NCBI GenBank assembly: GCA_037957365.1
Contig: JARHVA010000158.1
Coordinates: forward strand, 1,825,501 to 1,889,500
Origin: Torreya grandis
Taxonomy: Eukaryota; Streptophyta; Pinopsida; Cupressales; Taxaceae
DNA: 64,000 nucleotides
Direction: 5' to 3'
The notes beneath the pieces are model-generated. The model did no database searches, was not told the DNA's origin, and was given only the letters and a program-made list of their open reading frames with translations. The translations under genes were made by a program, and so were the position numbers. Positions 43,845-56,869 of the stretch are shown piece by piece; position 1 is the stretch's first letter; the number at the start of each line of letters is the position of its first letter.

Positions 43845-46800
43845 TGTTGGTTCCTAGTTGTATACCTCATACACTTGACCTTGTACACTTGAATAAAATG
43901 GAAAACAAAGATGAAAAACCTACTAGAATGTCATTATAGTTGAGAAAGGGTTTTGCATCATGATTATACTAAATGTAGAGAATGATTGAGAGGTACATAC
44001 AAAGGGTATGGTCATATCCATGATACTTTTGGCTATACCTAAATCAAGGTGAGAGGACCTATGGGGTATCTTTCTCACATGGAGAGATTTTGCAATTCAA
44101 TCTCCATGGAGATTTTTGGCACAAGGAAAAAATATGACCAAAAAATAACCAAGTTTACACACTTCACCTATGAAGGTTTATCACATGAAATGCATAAATT
44201 TCCTAAGTCATATACAAGCTACTAAGACAAATGAGGAGATGACTAAAATCTTCATTCTATAAAATATTCAACAACAAGGGTCGAATGGAAAACTAAAACA
44301 CTAAAATTTAAATCATAAACTAAAAACACATTTCATATATGCAAGATCTTATGCATTTTCAAGTCAAATAACACTTATAGTATGTAAAGGGTGTATTATT
44401 TATAGGTTGGGATGAGGTAAGATAGTTAGATGATTATATAAAAATGGAAGGTGGTGTGTTGGTGACCTATTTTAAATAACAAGGTCTCTTACAATGTTTA
44501 TGACATTAACCTTAGAAAAATATGTAGAAAACACTTAAACACAAGCTAATGAAAAATACCAAATGGTCCTTGAAAACCTAGAGCATACACTATAACTAAA
44601 CTTTCAAGAAACTTTTTCCTATTGAATCTGTAGACCTAGGGTACCCTAAATGGTTATCCAATAACACATTTTCAAAGTTAAATTGTAGAAAAGGAATTAC
44701 AACCTAGATATATGTTCAATATTACAACCAATAGTGAACATAAACCCAAATATCCAATCAACAAGACTTGTAAAATATATTAATACACTTCATCAACAAG
44801 AAAGAGCAAAGAACCAAAACCATTTTCATTAATCTTAAAAAAAGAAACTTTATACACATCAATTGTTCAAAATGCTGCCAAGGGGAAAAGTATGGTGAGT
44901 TTTCTATTTTAAAAAGGGAGATATATAAACATGATCTCAAAGCTTGATAATGTCTATATATCTGTAACCACCTTAGTAAGAGAGACAAGATCTACACATA
45001 GCAATTGATCCCAAAAAAAATTGCAAAACCTAGACTTAGAGAAGATGAACACCTAAAACAACAATCTACAACCTTAAAATAGTATACATTTTTAAATATG
45101 GAACTATGTGTTGTAACTTTCAAATTTTCAAAACAAACTTTCAAGTCTACCAAGATGCTTCAAGCTAGAATATGCCCTTTTCCATGCTTGAGATCTTCAT
45201 CTATTTGTAATAAAAATAAATGTTCTAACTGCCTCTACAAAGAATGATGAATATTTGTAACAAACTTCTAATTTCATGGTGGGAGATGCCTTTCACATGA
45301 GTTGGAAGGAGAATATTCATGGTAGAGGGATGAAAAAACTTCGTCTTTATATAGAACTACCTGAAGATACCCTGGACCACTTGTTTGCATAGCTAAAACC
45401 TTCTAGATAACTTTAATTCCTCTTTGCACACTGTGGAATAACCTAATTTTGCCATGATTTCTTGGAAAGATTCTAGATCCATGGACCTATAAATTATCTT
45501 CTCTAGAGTGGCTCACATTAGATTTACAAACTTGTAATATTTCACTCATGGAAGAGCCTAAACAAACATAATAATGATAAATTTAAAATGCTTAGGTCAT
45601 TTTAACTTTTTAATTTTGGATCCAACTTGTTTTTCAAATTTTTTAGGTTCACCTTTTTTTCACATTGAGCCTTTTAGGACATCTCTCATATATTTTAATG
45701 CAAAAATCATTAGTTATAACTTTTGATTTACTTGGGTAAATCTTGGTCCCTCTTACAAATTTACCATTTATAAATTGCCAAGTTGTCAATGGTGAAATTT
45801 TTGCCAACTGGCTTGCATAGGGTCCTATTATTTATATGACATGTATGCTAAAGTGACATTACCATGTCACTTAGCTCATTAATATATCTGCTTTACACTG
45901 GCCTCAACATCACTTGTCTCCATACGTGGTTGAACTTCATTGAAATGTCCATGATCATCTTACACCATCAGATCTACTCATTTGAGAAAACATAAACCAT
46001 AGATCTATGTTTGGCTCATTATAGTCATGACACATGTCACTACCACGTTTAACCTAGACCCTTTTAAAAATTTGTATTAGTTTTCTCCATTAGATATATG
46101 TGCATGGATTGAAGTGGAACATCAATCTTGATCTAAAAGATCAAGCTCTATTAGATATCAGTTATCTTTGGCCTTGAGGTCATGCACTAAGTAGATCCGT
46201 AGGTTCTTTTCATCTTACTCTATCATCTCTATCAGGATAACATGATCTTACCAAGTGGTGGTCTCACATTTAGTTTGGGCTTTCACCAAAAATTCTTGAC
46301 TTAATACACATTGTGGATGAAATTGTGTACACTTGAACATGTACCATCGATCTCTAGGAATGTCATTGATCTTTAGCCTATGACCATATATTAACTTTTC
46401 AACTATGCCCTCACACCATTAGATATTTTCACCTAATCAAATACACATCATGATATTTCAATGCATGAGATGGAGAATCATTAGACACTACCTAGAATTA
46501 TCCCTAAAGATGTGCCACTTGGTATTCCCATGGGCTCCCTATGTACCTTGTGAGTAGTGTCTATTACTTTGAACACCATTGTATTATATGGTAGCACCTC
46601 ATGCTTCTATTTGAAATAAATGGATACTTCACAAGGCTAAATTTGATGCTCATGCAATCATCCTAGAACATTTGAATCCCAATGACTAGTTATCATGCCT
46701 TAAGATTGATGTCTATGTATCTGTCAAAAAACATCAATGAGACCATCATAAATGTAGTTTAAGCAAATTTATTCAAGACTTTACTTGTCAACATTCCTAC

Positions 46801-47795
46801 TTCAGGCCTTTTGGTCTTGAAAATAATTTTCTCAAGCCTTTTGTATTTAGCTTCTCTATCTTCAGCAAAATTATTTTGCAAGTATTGAGTCTTTGAGATT
46901 TTTTCATCATTGGGATAATTATTTCAGACATTTTGTCTAAAATAATTTCCCTACATAAATTTAACTTGGTATTTTATTTAAAGAAATTGAGATTACATTT
47001 TTTCCAAAGAAAGGACTTTTTGTTGGGATTTTTGTGTAGGCAAAATGCCCAAGTGCCCTTCAGACTTTTTTTCATGGATAAAATGTTCAAAACAAATAAG
47101 GAATTTACATTTTTTTGAAAGAATTTGGACTTTTTTTAGAGATTTTTTGTTGTGGGAAAAATAACTAAAGGGCAAGTGCCCTTCGTACCTTTTACCATGG
47201 ATAAAAAGTCCAAAATAACTGATCCTTACACCTTTCTTAAAGGAATTAGACTTAGCTCTTTTACTAAAGAAATTAGAACTTTGAACTTTTTCCAAAGAGT
47301 AAGTTCCCTTCAAACTTTTTACGATGGGCAAAAATTCCAAAGCAAATAAGGACTTTACATCTTCCCAACAATATGCAATTTTTTTGGATATTTTTCCCAC
47401 AATCAAATACCTAAAGGGAAAGTGCCCTTTAGAATTTTTACCATGGATAAAATGTCTGAAAGAAGTGACACTTCAATTTTTTTGAAAAACACTTATCTCG
47501 ATGCAAGTGGGACTTGGTGAAGACATTGAATTACTTTGGAATTTTTTTAGCGGATAAAATATATTACAAAAATAAGTCTTTGGAATTTTTATCCAAGATA
47601 AAAAGCTTAAAGACCTATTTATTTCAAATGTTGTGTTCATGAAAAAAGCCTGAAAAATTCTAAGGGAAAGACACATTCACCAAGTAAAGACCAAATTAAG
47701 ACTTAGTGAATGTGAAAATAGGATTTGGTCTAAGGACTTGGGAATTTACATTTGACAAGGGCCCAATTGCTTCAATGCAATTTTGGGCACTAACA
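43845..47795 (-). repeat. 5' LTR of element D, about 3.95 kb
   Basis: On the plus strand it runs from tgttggttcctagttg to gggcactaaca, so the minus strand is TGTT...AACA. It is unusually long. The portion 44053-47795 matches 33031-36803; the portion 43845-44050 is found again only as a diverged fragment at 21103-21225. Open frames inside (for example 44758-44988, 46993-47406) are LTR sequence. Confidence 0.85.
47041..47520. repeat. Tandem ~120-bp units, right LTR of D
   Basis: Units start near 47041, 47167, 47294 and 47412. They are the partner of the set at 36055-36540, with the same AAGGG...GTGCCCTT core. The core at 47167 is a perfect 7-base inverted repeat. Confidence 0.75.
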
Positions 47796-50700
47796 ACCTA
47801 TATATCCTATATTTATAAAATAAGTAGAGTTCCTATATTTATAGTATGTGACTAATTAGATAAGTCATAAAATCCTAAAGGATAGGGAACTATAACTATA
47901 TGCACATATCCTATGTTCATAAATGGATGAATAAGTGTTTATTTATGAGTTTATTAAATAATCATATAAATTATGATTGTTGGTTAATATTGGGCAGTAT
48001 GAGCCATATATTATGAAAATGATGATTTTGTACATTAACATTTACTTAAGGAAAGTAGATTCTTTAGAATTAGTTATATTCTACCTATTTGGTAAATAAA
48101 CTTATTTGTCATGATTATTGTTTATGTGATGATTAATAAAAATGAGGTTCATTCATATATTTTATGGATAAAATATATGTATAATAATTATTTTAGTAAT
48201 AAGTATGTGTTTGTACTTGATAGTAGAAATAATTACATGAACCTATTGGTTAAAGTAATGTTAAACAAATCTTGCATTGCTAGTTTTAACTAAGAAGTGA
48301 GACAAACTTCACCAACTTAGTTAAAATCACCAATGCAAGATGAAGGTAATCCTATCAAGTGGTGTGTATGAATTTGATTAATCCTAGAGATAAGTAGTTA
48401 TTTGAAATTTTTTTCCAAAGTAATGTTAAATAGACATTATCATATCATATGTATGATTTACATGTTTTTGTGATATCATATTAGAACATATTTTATTTAT
48501 GGTACACATCATGTAGTATAAATATTATAGCACATAGGTACTAACATGTCTCTCTAGATTCCTACACCATCACTATCTACCCATCCTTGAAGGGAGGGCC
48601 ATCTTATGTTTGGGGGATTATACGTTGGATCAATGGTACATGGTTGGTGTGGAGAATCACTTGGATGATGCTCTCCCTCCATACTATAATACTTACTTAG
48701 AGAATACAATTGAGAGTATCAGAGATAAAGGAGTTAGAGTGACTTAAGCTTTGTAGAGAAATATATCTATTATTATATATATGTTGAGGCAAAATGCTTG
48801 TTGAAAATGTAATTATTTTATTATTATAAATTGATAGTAGTGGCTATATTATTATACCATCCATGGTTAGATTTTAATATAATTACCTTCCTTATGTGGT
48901 TATGTTATGTTACATATGATGCTAGTGATCAGTAACTATTATTATTACATGATTACCTATGCATAATATGCTTAGTTAGTATGCTAATGTCACTAAATAA
49001 ATTCTCATGGTGTAATATGAAAAAATAAGTCTTGTGTAATGGGCCTAGATTTAAATAATAAAATAAATCCTCACCCCGTGAGAGATTGGATCAAGAAGAG
49101 TAGGTTAGATTGCTAAGGTGCACAAGTATGATTTAAAAATAAAACCCATAAATCTAATAAGAGTATAAGGCCTTTGCCAATTTATTGTATAAGGTGTTGA
49201 TTCTTGAAGGGAATGAAAGGAAGAGTTACCATTAGTGGTTTTTGTTGATTCTATTTAAGAATGGTATTCTCATATAACATTATTCCTATTATATGGATAA
49301 TGCCCTACTTATATGATTCACAAACAAAAATTAAATCTCAATATAAAGGTGACCAAAAATGTTGAATTAAATTTATTGTAGATGAATTTAGTTTTATTTG
49401 TCATAATTTTATTTAATACAAAATGATGTAACATGATATGTAAAATTATTCTTAAATTGATTATAGTTGGTAAATGTATTATTTGAATATAATGGAATTA
49501 CTAAAATAATATGAAATTAATATTTGATCATTTTTATTTAATTGTAATAAATAGTTGTAATGTTGAATAAAATTCTATAGTATTTTGAATAATGTTTTGG
49601 TCATATCTTTGACTATGTTTATAAAGAATTGGTTTAGTGATTGAGAAAATAATTGGGTATTTGATTATGTATTCATTAATGTTTATCTCAGGTATCAATT
49701 ATGTTTTTATTATATCTCAGGTATATTAAAAAAAATATATTACATTATTCTAGTAAATCCATATGGGGATGTTACACATACATAGGTTGTCACCAAGTTC
49801 ATGCATTCGTTCATGTATCTAATGAGATGTATTTGTTCCTTTATTATTTCCCATATATGTACTCAATTTTACTTATTTACTCATCATATTATTTTGATTT
49901 TGATATCTCTTAAGTAATGACTAATTTATATATGTTTCATTTGAAATACATAAATTTGATCATGCTTCACATACATAGACCCAACTTCACATACTCAGAT
50001 TTAGATTCTTGAGATTCACTTCCTAGGTAAGTCTATGTATGATTATTTTTTATTTATCCTAATCATTTCACTTTTCTACATTTTATAACTTAAAGGGGGA
50101 AAATATAATTACCTAAAAGTGGTATTTGAGTGCTAAGAGTGTTACTTGAGACTACCTATCCCTAACTTAGCCCTAAACCTATCTTAAAGCCTATTATCAC
50201 ACTTATCTAGACTTCATGTGGGCCACATGCATCCATAGTCATCTCAAACATAGTTCTAGACCCTCATTTCCAAATTATGTCCCTTTCTGCCCATTGTTCT
50301 ACCAATTGTATAGTAGCACTATATTAAGGGCACTACAGCCATGTGGTGCTAGTGTCCCTAAAATGGTGCCTATGTCATTTTCCCTAACTTTCTTGAATAA
50401 ATATATTTTCAAAATAAAAATTCTCCTAAGGTCATCTTAGACATATTTTATTATCTACACAAGCAATAAAAACTATAAATACATGAATTTTAGCCTTATA
50501 TCTACTAGATGGAAATTAGATGCAAAATACTTATTCAAACATTAATAAGTTGAGAAAAATTAAGGTTATCAATTCTTATTTTGACCTAATTCTATATACT
50601 ACTATTTAAAATAGCCCTAAGCTCAAATTTTCCAAATTTCCAATTTGAAGCACACTCAAGGCATTTAAGGCCACTATCATATTAGCATCATTTGTGCTTG

Positions 50701-51530
50701 CACCATCACTTAGGTGGGGATAACTACATCGGGCTTGATCCCTCTTTGGAGTATTGGCACTATATGATTGTATTTTTAAGTTATTGATTGAAACTACTAT
50801 GTATAGTAAGTTAAACCCAACAACATAATAACATCAAAAGGAGGGAAATAAAGTAACAATCAATAATTAATAATGAGATCTTACAATCACCTTGTCCCTT
50901 ATGGCTTCTCTCCAATATCTTCAAACTAATTTCAATGAAATATGATTTGGATGTGGATTTCTTGCTTGTGGCTTCAAAATGACTCTAATGGTTTCTTTAA
51001 ATAGTTGAATAGATTTATAAGAGTATGAGGTTGCTTTAGGATGGATGAATTGAAGAGTATAATGAGGGTTTATGAATTTTAATTTTAAGGGATTTTTATG
51101 GAATTTTAAATTATTTAAAAGCCTCTAGTTTAGAGATTTATAGAATCTTAGAGGATTTGATCTAATTATATAAGTTTCTTGGTTAGTTTAGGGGATAATG
51201 GGGGATTATATGAGTATTAAATGATGTTTAGGGTTCATAGGGATGTAGGAGAGGGTAAGGTGGTAGGTTGGCTAGGGGTAGTTGAATAAATGGGATTTTT
51301 TAATTTGAAAGTGTGTTAATGGGTAGTTAATATAATAGGATTAGTAGTTAAATAATCTTGTTAGTAGGATAATGGGTTAATTAATTGGTCTTATGGGTAT
51401 AGAAAGGTTTATGGGGTGTAGAGAATATTGTATGGGAAATAAGATTTTAATTAATTGAATAGGAATACAATTATTAGATAAATTAATGGGATTAATAGAA
51501 TAATTAAGATGAGTGGATTTAGGTGAATAC
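47796..51530. other. Unassigned AT-rich region (hairpin and LTR-edge inside)
   Basis: I see no coding domain in this 3.7-kb stretch. Small open frames (48111-48293, 49701-49913, 50216-50440) lack motifs. A hairpin lies at 48269-48341. The right end, up to 51531, is likely to belong to an LTR of element G, whose left limit I could not find. Confidence 0.45.
48269..48341. repeat. Imperfect hairpin with 26-base arms
   Basis: 48269-48294 (atcttgcattg...ttttaactaag) and the reverse complement of 48316-48341 agree at 23 of 26 bases. The loop is 21 bases. The family is unknown: it may be a miniature inverted-repeat element or a foldback RNA. Confidence 0.85.
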
Positions 51531-51531
51531 A
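51231..51531 (-). repeat. Probable 5' edge of the 3' LTR of element G (left limit unresolved)
   Basis: On the minus strand a TGTATTCACC start follows a purine tract, much like the TGTAGACACC start and tract of element B. I give about 300 bases from the edge as the supported span; the LTR must extend further left. I could not find its partner, which would lie beyond the right end of the window. Confidence 0.45.
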
Positions 51532-51546
51532 TTTTGCCCCTCTTTG
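51532..51546 (-). other. Probable polypurine tract of element G
   Basis: The minus strand reads caaagaggggcaaaa next to TGTATTCACC. It is nearly identical to the acaaaaaggggcaaa tract of element B. Confidence 0.55.
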
Positions 51547-53400
51547 AAAGGGCATTGTGAGTGAATTTAATTGGAATGAGTAATGGATTTTCAAAGAAAA
51601 ACCACTTTATGGATGAGAATGTTATTAGTAGACATGATGTCCCCTTGAGGAGACATGCAAGGAGGAATGAGTCAGATGGCCGCTCAAAAATAAATCCCCA
51701 GAGTGGGATAAGAACAAGATGATTATAAGGGGTTGGGATGCCCTGAGTATTAAGTGAGCTATGATTGAGATGACCCAATCATAAGTGCTAAGGGATAAAG
51801 TGACTTAGCCTTAGAACATGAGTCTTAGATAATGACTAATGTCTAAAATAAAAGTAATTTGATTAAGATGATAAGACCATAATTCTTGAGATGTTGACAT
51901 TATCCTAAGAATGAAAAAGATTAGATAGGCCATGAGCTAGTGATAACTCCCTTAGTAAGGACACATGCAGGTAAATAATTAAAAGCCTATAAAGGACATT
52001 CGATAAATGATTATTGATAATAAGCCACTTTAATATAGGGTTCATAGTTCAAGATGATTTAATAACTTTGAGTGATTTCTATAGGTGATGGGATGGGGTT
52101 ATTTATTTGTAGTGGATGAGATATACATGGGAAAAAAAAAGTGGCCAAGTGTTGCCTACATAGTCTTAAAAGACCCCAAGATGATGTAGTTCTGACCCAA
52201 AATTTTGGACTTATAATGGGGAATAGAAGACTATGCCCTAGAATAGTGATTTAAGAAGACTTAGGAATGATGAAATGGTGATTAAATGTGATAATATGAC
52301 ATGAAAAGGTATTTGGAGATCAATATTAGTAGATTAGGTTGGATAATATAGTTAGTAAGGGTTAAATAGGATGTAGGGGTAAAAGAGGGTTAAATTAAGG
52401 GGTAAAATATGAAAAAGTGGGGGTAAAAGGCTCATTTTGTCTTTTAGATATTATGATTTTTATGCTCTAGAAATCAAGCCATGGATCACAATACTTGCTC
52501 GTCACACCACAGAGAGAGGGCCTATGAGAACCAGAGAGCAACCAATAGAGGACCTATAGTGAGTACTCAACCCTTAACTATTTAATTTTGTCATTTTCAC
52601 ATTTATTATATATACGACCAAATATAGAAATATTGCCACTGGGGCATTTCCCTCAATCATTGTATTACCATCATTAGTTATGGTAATGCAACTATGATCT
52701 ATAGTCTTGCATAATCACAAGGGGTGACCTAAGATTTTCTAATACCATAGTAAGCAACTTGCATTAGTATAATACCATAAAGGGTGAATCATAGTTTTTA
52801 AAATTAAATAGTTATACTTTTAGTTTTGTAAACTTATGGGTTGTGAATAATGATATTGCCAAGACCACTAGTTAGGAAAAACTTGAGATATGCAATATTA
52901 TGGTAATAAGAATGATATTGAATGGGTATGGGGATAGGTTAGTATGAGGTTGGATGGATTAAGGGTTAGGTTAGTGGTTAGGGGAGAGAGAACATGTTAG
53001 GATGAAATTTAATTAGATGGGTAAGTTATTAAGTTAGATGGGTGGAAAAATTCATTGGGAAGGGTGATTAGCTAGATAGGATAGGTAAAGTGTTGGTTTG
53101 ATGAATGAGATAGGTTAGTTAGATGACTAATTAGAGAGGTAGATAGGTATTTAGTGCTAGGGTAGAGTAGCTAGTTCAATGGGTGGAAAAGCTAGTTTAA
53201 GAAGGATAATTGGGTAGATAGGATGGATTAATTATAAATTGGGTGGTGGTTAGATTAAGGAGATAAATGAAATTAGTGAGATAGGGGATTAGATAGATAG
53301 GGAATAGGTGGATGGGATGGAGTAGGCCAAATAGTTGTGATTATATTATCAAGGGTCATGGCGTAATAGGGTTATGTATTATTATAGGAGGATTTAGGCA
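51547..53400. other. 3' non-coding region of element G
   Basis: At about 52145-52195 the minus strand carries a copy of the box seen twice in the 3' region of element B (GAACTACATyR..., then GACTATGTAGGCAACACT). The rest is unassigned. From about 52900 to 53330 the plus strand is markedly poor in C and rich in short ggttag/gatagg-like strings. A short frame from about 52476 (MDHNTCSSHH...) could be an upstream exon of the PMD region, but this is a guess. Confidence 0.5.
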
Positions 53401-54570
53401 TTTTGGTATTCAGACTACACTAACCAATGGTACTACATGAGGTTCATCTTTTGACACATGCCAAGTATGGAGTGTTCAATATGATAGGCCTTTATTATAT
53501 CATAATTATGCCCATAGTATGGATTGATAGGGCATTGATTATATCCCTAGTAGAGAGATGGCATTTAGAGACTAGCACATTCCATTTTGAGATTGGTGAG
53601 ATGATAGTGAATCTCAAGAATGTACTATGTATTTTATGACTATCAATGAGAGGCCATAGGATATAATAGTGATCACATACCCTAGGTGTGATGGTGTAGA
53701 GATTAACTAGTTAACTTTAGACTAGAATTCATGATTCTTGAGTGGATATTGATAGGGCTCTAAGAGAGGGGACTATTGATAGGTTGACTCTTGTGGTTAT
53801 GTTTCTTATTACTGGCATAATCTTGATAGATAAGAGTGGTTGATGGTTAAAATTTTTATTAGGGGATGTGGTGTTAGATATGGTTCATGATTATTGAGTG
53901 TTCACTTGGGTTCTTATGGTATTGGCCCACTTATACAAAGAGTTTCATATGGGGGCTTATAGAGGAACACTGAGCTTAGGTCCCTCTCTATTATTATAGA
54001 TATAGAGTTGGGAGCATATAATGATAGAGAGAGCATTAGGTACTCATGTAGATATGGATTCAAACCAACCCTTAGTGTTCATATGGTACATCATTCTTGG
54101 AGTACAAAGATCCCATTCTACTGAGATGCATTTTTACAGACAAGCATTTAATAGTTTATGAGCTGATCAAATCACTTGGTTATCATATAGATAGGTCCAA
54201 TGGGGATGGGATAAGGATGTAGACATTACATGATTCATACTCACCAAGTTTTATTTGATTGGTCATCATGATTATATTATTGAGAGATATAGTCTTGATC
54301 ATGTGTAATAGTAGTTCAAGAGGCAACAAGATGTTCCTAGAGAGGAGCATTTATTTGATTGAAATGATAGGGAGAGGCCACAATGGGGGGATTTAGTATA
54401 TAGGGAAATATAAAAAGTGGATTATGAGAGCATTTAACCTATTATATGGGACTATTAGACTCTCGTTCTATATCTAGGAGTGACAAAAACATATATAGTT
54501 TGGTGGGCTCAAAGACAAGTGCATAGATTACTTAGATGACTAGCTAGAGTGAGGAGGGGGTGTTAAAATA
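53400..54570 (+). pseudogene. Plant mobile domain (PMD) coding region, decayed
   Basis: The plus strand carries a clear plant mobile domain (the MAIN/MAIL-type domain also found in transposons). It begins LLYYI-like and reads ALIISLVERWHLETSTFHFEIGEM, given in parts as LVERWHLETSTFHF and GEMIVNLKNVLCIL. LSMRGH follows a stop, then MFLITGIILIDKSGWW, LMVLAHLYKEFHMGAYRGTL, LSLGPSLLL, WEHIMI, FYRQAFNSL and ADQITWLSYR, then HDYIIERYSLDHV. The usual order of the family is kept over about 370 codons in one main frame with many stops. The open part is 53427-53639. It lies antisense to the Ty3 element G, between its integrase and its 3' region. Confidence 0.85.
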
Positions 54571-56869
54571 TTATTGTAGGTATGAGTTAACTTAAAAATA
54601 AGATGAGCACAAAGATTATAAACCCAAGAACAGGGATAATAGGATGTATAAGGAGGACCATATGTGATGGATATTGATGGGGGAGATTAGGGGGGCTGAG
54701 ATAGAGAGGAGTTGGAGATTAGTCAGTGAGGTAAGAAGGTGTATATGATGCAATAACATCTAGGTCATTTTTGAGTGAGGATGATCAAGAAATATTGGAT
54801 AGGCTGAGGAGAGATATACAGGCCTTAGCTACAAAGGTTTCAGGGATCTCAACTAAGTAAGATAGGATGGCTATAGATTTATAGGGATAAATCATATAAA
54901 GGGATAATTGGATAGAATAGTTGGATAGGTTTTAGGTTTGATGGGAAAAGTAGTATCCTTAGATAGATTCACTTTAGAGGAAGATTAAAATCCAAGATTC
55001 ATAGATATCCTCATTATGGGGGTAGATTGGACAACTTCAATTGAGGTAAAGAAAGAGAGGTAGAGTTACATGTGGTCAAGAAGGCTAAGGAAGAGGGAGA
55101 TAAGATACTAGAAAAGATGGGTATGGGGATGATGATGAGTCAAATCAGTCAAATGATGTGAGAGGTTCAATATTACAAATATTTGTATGAAGAAACAATA
55201 CCAATAGACCAACATGCTATGACTTTCAGAATAAATTCTTCCTAGTCAATACATCATCCTTATAGAAGACCACCTATACAATAGTGATTTTAGATGTGTA
55301 TTTATGAGACAAGATTTATATTATGGAAATGTATTTATTATAACACATTTATGCCCATGGGGTCCATTTGTGTAGTTATATATTTTAACTTGGACTTTTA
55401 TGGACATTATGGAATGTTGATATATGTTATTATGATTATGTTATTGATGATGGATGGGCTTGATTATATGATTTTTAGGTATGGATATATGAATCATGGA
55501 TGTTTTTTAATATGGATTTAGATTATATGATTTATTTTTTTATGATTATATGTGATTTTTGGATTTATTAACTTAGATGAGATGTAATGATGGACGTAGT
55601 CTATTTATTATGGATGACTATTATGTGTTATAATGTAGATGTAGATGATGTTATTTGTTTTATGTGTATAATGTGATGGTATAATGTCATTTAATGATTG
55701 ATAAAATGTTCTAGTAAATCATCCATTGGTTTAATCATATGTCTCACAACTAGTGTTGGGTAAAATCCTCCTACACCAAGGAGGTGGATGGGTGTTGGGT
55801 AGTAGGCTAGGATTGTTAGATGGAATGGTGAAATTATTATGGGGATGAAATGGGGGGAATATTGAAGCCATTAGATACGTATTAAATCCAATTTAATTTG
55901 AAATTTGTGAGTATAAGTGTACCTATGACATTAGGATAATCAAGGTCACATTAGATTCATAGTGAGTGAGAACTCCATTTTATTGATTTTACCAATTTTT
56001 TATATTAGGTGGGCACTTAAGGTCATCCTCGTTTACTTTGTCAAAAAATAATAAAATTTAAAAAGACAAAATAACAAGACAACAAAACAAGATTGTTAAC
56101 TATGACATGAAAAATATTTACAATACTTAGTGATTATTTATAAACTAATTGACAATATTTATATATGGATATGTATATTGAATTGTGATAAATAACAAAC
56201 ATACACATGTATAAAATGATAATGCAAGATATGTAAAAAATTTAACACTTAAGATAATATTATAGATTTTAACACACACACACACACATGACTCCTATAA
56301 CAACATAAAGAAAAGATTAAAATGATGTTGGAAAATATAAAGATTATAATATAAAGGGACAACAATAGTATTATTATGAAATTATTAAGAAAATATTACT
56401 AAGGACAATATATACAAGATGCTCTATGAGAAATAACTTTAGGTATATAGTTAAATATTTATAGGGGTATATTTTTCCCAAAAGTTATGATAAATGAGAC
56501 AAGGATCAAAACTAGTTGTAATGATAATGTTTAAGGTCTAAAGTGAATGATCAAGATTTAGTTACAAAGTGTATGATGGATATTGGAGTAATAACATTAA
56601 ATGACCCTTTTCTAGTGATGAGGTTAGTGGGTTCTTGTGAATTTATGCTTAGGGGGTCAATGTGGATGGACAAATTTGTATGTAATTGAGGTTGATAGGA
56701 AGAAAAGTCATCAAGGAGGATGTGATTGGGATATGTATTAAGATGTCCAAAATAGTATGAGTAGTTTTTTGAAAGTGGATTAGATGTTATAGATAAATCC
56801 TCAATAGATATCCCCTTTGTATTTTCAATAATGATTTTCCCCAGTTTGAAACTCATATCTCCTTATTTT
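54571..56869. other. Unassigned sequence between PMD relic and integrase
   Basis: Nothing recognised. The minus-strand open frame at 56551-56856 (101 codons, Ser/Ile/Asn-rich) begins just downstream of the end of the integrase and lacks known motifs. A short AC repeat lies at 56270-56288. The plus strand is C-poor around 55300-55700. Confidence 0.4.
56551..56856 (-). other. 101-codon open frame downstream of pol in element G, unknown
   Basis: It starts MSFKLGKIIIENTKG and ends HFVTKS. It has no membrane segment or motif that I recognise. It could be a random survivor in AT-rich sequence or a remnant of a 3' extra frame. In a region otherwise full of stops its length is a little unusual. Confidence 0.25.

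Larger units (their letters stand above)
33031..47795 (-). mobile_element. Ty3/gypsy retrotransposon with very long LTRs and rearranged pol order (element D)
   Basis: A pair of long direct repeats (left 33031-36803, right 43845-47795) encloses minus-strand gag, protease, archaeal-type RNase H, RT, RNase H and integrase. The repeats end at AACA (TGTT on the minus strand) on the right side, and the inner end of the right repeat starts TGTT. The left repeat lacks about 190 bases at its left terminus. A primer-binding site abuts the right LTR. Total length is about 14.8 kb. All coding parts carry stops and shifts. Confidence 0.85.

Noticed and set aside
51377..51778. 133-codon minus-strand frame
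   Set aside because: It spans the probable LTR edge and polypurine tract of element G and has no domain; low-complexity composition explains its length.
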